In this document: piece by piece, positions 62,234 through 64,000 of the stretch
Layout: every line of letters starts with the position of its first letter
Position numbering within the stretch: the stretch's first letter is position 1
Assembly (NCBI GenBank): GCA_022820805.1
Contig: JAJEEV010000009.1
Coordinates: forward strand, 124,001 to 188,000
From: Acidimicrobiia bacterium
GTDB lineage: Bacteria > Actinomycetota > Acidimicrobiia > Acidimicrobiales > Aldehydirespiratoraceae
Direction of reading: 5' to 3'
Length of the DNA stretch: 64,000 bases
The notes under the pieces: generated by a model
What the model was told of the DNA's origin: nothing
Seen by the model: the letters and a program-made list of their open reading frames with translations, nothing else
The model's database searches: none
Made by a program: the position numbers and the translations under genes

Positions 62234-63388
62234 TCAGGCCGGTGCGAAGCGGGGGTCGCGGTCGCGCAATTCGTTGAGGCGGTCGCAGCCGAGCTGGTGC
62301 ATGACGCTGGTCAGCTGCTGCTCGAACATGGACGCCACGAACTCGGCGCCCCGGTCTCCGAGGGCGCAGAGGCCGTACATGAAGGCCCGGGCTGAGAGCG
62401 TGAAGTCGGCGCCGAGGGCCAGGGCCCGGGCGATGTCGAGCCCGCCGCGGATGCCGCCGTCGAAGAGCACCGGCACCCGGCTCGCGATGCGCTCCACGAT
62501 GGGTCCCAGAGCCTCGATCGCGGCCGGCGCGGCGTCGAGTTGGCGGCCGCCGTGGTTGGACACCACCACCGCGTCGGCGCCGGTGTCGATGCAGCGCTCG
62601 GCGTCGTCGGGGTGCAGGATCCCCTTCACCACCACAGGGCCCGGCCACAGCTGGCAGGTCTCGGCCAGATAGTCCCACGACAGGGTGCCGCCCAGGCTGG
62701 CCCCCACGAAGCCGGCCAGCTGCTTCAGCGTCGACCGGTCCACGTAGCGCTCCAGGGTGTGGAACCGGGGCAGGCCGTTGCGCAGCAGCCCGAGGGTCCA
62801 GGCCGGCCTCAGCGCGGCCTGGGTCACGTGGCGGGGCGTGATCCGGGGCGGCATCGAGACCCTCTCCCGGGTCTGGCGCTCCCGCCGGGCCCGGGCCGGG
62901 ACATCGGCGGTCACCACCAGGACCGTGAAGCCGGCCTCTCGCGATCGGTCCAGCAGGTCTTGGCGGACCCCGGTGTCTCTCGGCGGGTAGAGCTGGAACC
63001 AGCCCATGCCCTCGGCCTTCGGGCCCGCCACTGCGACGTCGGCGGTGTTGACCGTGCTGGCCACGTACGGGATCGTGCAACGGGCGGCAGTCCTGGCCAG
63101 GGTCAAGTCGGCGCCCGGCCATACCAGCCCGGTCAGGCCCACCGGGGCGATCCCCACCGGTAGCGAGTAGCGCACCCCGAACAGTTCGGTGCTGATGTCG
63201 GGCTCCAGCTCGCCCCTGAGGAACCGCGGGGTCAGCAGCACCTGCTGGAGACACTGGGTGTTGCGGGTGCTGGCCCGCTCGTCGCCCTCGCCGCTGTCGA
63301 GATACTCCCATGCGAACCGGGGAGTCCTTCGCCGGGCCCGCCGGCGAAGGTCGTCCACCGTCTGGTACTTGACGGAGGGATCAGCCAC
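62234..63388 (-). CDS. FMN-dependent alpha-hydroxy acid dehydrogenase
   Basis: A 384-residue TIM-barrel flavoprotein of the lactate/glycolate oxidase family. Key segments are PVGIAPVGLTGLVWPGADLT near 82-101, WFQLYPPRDTGVR near 136-148, VVVKGILHPDDAERCI near 240-255 with the flavin-contacting Lys, VVVSNHGGRQLDAAPAAIEA near 262-281 with the catalytic His, and LFDGGIRGGLDIARALALGA near 296-315. GTG 63388 overlaps the dienelactone hydrolase stop (63381-63383) by eight bases and gives the expected N terminus VADPSVKYQTVDDLRRRARR. Confidence 0.92.
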   Translation of the reverse strand: MADPSVKYQTVDDLRRRARRRTPRFAWEYLDSGEGDERASTRNTQCLQQVLLTPRFLRGELEPDISTELFGVRYSLPVGIAPVGLTGLVWPGADLTLARTAARCTIPYVASTVNTADVAVAGPKAEGMGWFQLYPPRDTGVRQDLLDRSREAGFTVLVVTADVPARARRERQTRERVSMPPRITPRHVTQAALRPAWTLGLLRNGLPRFHTLERYVDRSTLKQLAGFVGASLGGTLSWDYLAETCQLWPGPVVVKGILHPDDAERCIDTGADAVVVSNHGGRQLDAAPAAIEALGPIVERIASRVPVLFDGGIRGGLDIARALALGADFTLSARAFMYGLCALGDRGAEFVASMFEQQLTSVMHQLGCDRLNELRDRDPRFAPA

Positions 63389-64000
63389 GCGCTGGGTTGA
63401 GCACCTCGCCGAACAGGGCCAGCGTCTGGGACCAGGCCCGCTCGGCGGCAGCCTCGTTGTAGGTGTGGGCGTCGGGCCAGGTGTAGGCGTGGTCCGCGCC
63501 GGGCAGGATGTCGACGACAGCGCGGTCACCCAGAGCCGAGACTGCCTCGATGAAGGGCCTCATGCTGGCCACGGTCATCATCCGGTCGGCCTCCCCGAAG
63601 CCCGCGTAGAGCGAGCCGGCCAGGCTCGCGGCGGTCAGGTGGGGCGAGTCGGGCTCACCGTCCACCAGGAACGACGGATGCCACATGGCACCCGCGGTGA
63701 ACTGGTCGGGCAGGCGCGTCATGGTGCGGAACACGGCCCGGGCCCCGAGGCAGAAGCCGATGCAGCCGGCCGGCTCCAGCGACCCCGCCGGCCGGTCGGC
63801 GGCGACCGCGTCGAGGGCCGCGTCGAGGTCGTTCTGGATGCCCTCGTCGGTGAGCGACCTCAGCAGCGTCATCATGTGGTCCTGGGCGCCGGGGTTGCCG
63901 GCCGCCTCCTCCGGGCCGTAGCCGATCATCCTTCCGTGGCGGTGGTACAGGTCCGGCAGGATCACGTCGTAGCCGTGGCCGGCGAGACGCCGCCCGAACA
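63381..64000 (-). CDS. Dienelactone hydrolase family protein (5' end outside window)
   Basis: C-terminal 205 residues of an alpha/beta hydrolase of the dienelactone hydrolase family. The nucleophile elbow is GCIGFCLGARAVF, the acid lies in AGFGEADRMMTV and the histidine in GADHAYTWPDAHTYNEAAAE. Such enzymes open lactones in chloroaromatic breakdown, but many act on other esters. The frame stays open to the window end (FGRRLAGHGYDVILPDLY), so the gene starts outside. The start GTG at 63965 is internal. Confidence 0.9.
   Translation of the reverse strand, partial: FGRRLAGHGYDVILPDLYHRHGRMIGYGPEEAAGNPGAQDHMMTLLRSLTDEGIQNDLDAALDAVAADRPAGSLEPAGCIGFCLGARAVFRTMTRLPDQFTAGAMWHPSFLVDGEPDSPHLTAASLAGSLYAGFGEADRMMTVASMRPFIEAVSALGDRAVVDILPGADHAYTWPDAHTYNEAAAERAWSQTLALFGEVLNPARG

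Overview
The window is high-GC DNA with short gaps, frequent GTG starts and four-base stop/start overlaps. F420 biosynthesis (CofC), Nfu-like, RmuC and AbiEi/DUF559 proteins and mycobacterial-type nitrogen genes point to an actinobacterium. I infer an uncultured Acidimicrobiia-type lineage; this is an inference from gene content, not a proven placement. No rRNA, tRNA, CRISPR array or intact insertion sequence was seen.

Region 1 (1-6.1 kb): a truncated P-type ATPase, a PIG-L deacetylase, cofC, gpsA, an unknown 493-aa protein and the CbtB/CbtA cobalt transporter. Two copies of a ~120-bp dispersed repeat lie here and a shorter third copy lies at 26.2 kb.

Region 2 (6.1-27.4 kb) is the most unusual part. 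It interleaves four gene sets: (a) genes of the nitrilase-associated Nit1C type (MSMEG_0565-type glycosyltransferase carrying an internal stop, Sll0787-type AIR-synthase-like protein, MSMEG_0568-type radical SAM, MSMEG_0567-type GNAT, MSMEG_0572-type nitrogen-starvation protein) but with no nitrilase; (b) a cobalt-type nitrile hydratase with a histidine-rich accessory protein and an AmiS/UreI channel; (c) FdrA, DUF1116, DUF2877 and carbamate kinase, the set associated with oxamate carbamoyltransferase; (d) a phosphosulfolactate synthase (ComA) followed by an unknown protein and two aspartase/fumarase-superfamily lyases, resembling bacterial coenzyme M synthesis. Four promoter regions share a TTGCGA-N8-TRTC motif, one of them beside an XRE-cupin regulator. 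This suggests a single nitrogen/nitrile regulon.

Region 3 (27.4-38.8 kb): housekeeping and accessory genes (VOC protein, ThrH, alcohol dehydrogenase, TPR protein), a Panacea-domain toxin-antitoxin candidate, an acyltransferase-like C45 peptidase, an amine oxidase-like flavoprotein, a class-III aminotransferase, and a sulfatase gene broken by a perfect 16-bp tandem duplication.

Region 4 (38.8-61.2 kb) is a one-carbon module. It holds a SerA-like dehydrogenase with DUF1015, FolD, MetF, formate-THF ligase, a dimethylglycine/sarcosine dehydrogenase with a GcvT domain, EtfBA, an IclR regulator, a BKACE (DUF849) enzyme and an NAD-linked formate dehydrogenase. The formate dehydrogenase catalytic subunit has an in-frame UGA with a canonical bacterial SECIS hairpin, so it is a selenoprotein. 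Its N-terminal Fe-S part is a separate downstream gene. The genes fit a route from N-methyl groups through methylene-THF and formate to CO2, with ATP from Fhs and NADH from FDH. Matching GTTCCG-N5-CGGAAC operators lie in two of its divergent promoter regions.

Region 5 (61.4-64 kb): a 2-keto-4-pentenoate hydratase-like protein, an FMN-dependent 2-hydroxyacid dehydrogenase and a truncated dienelactone hydrolase.
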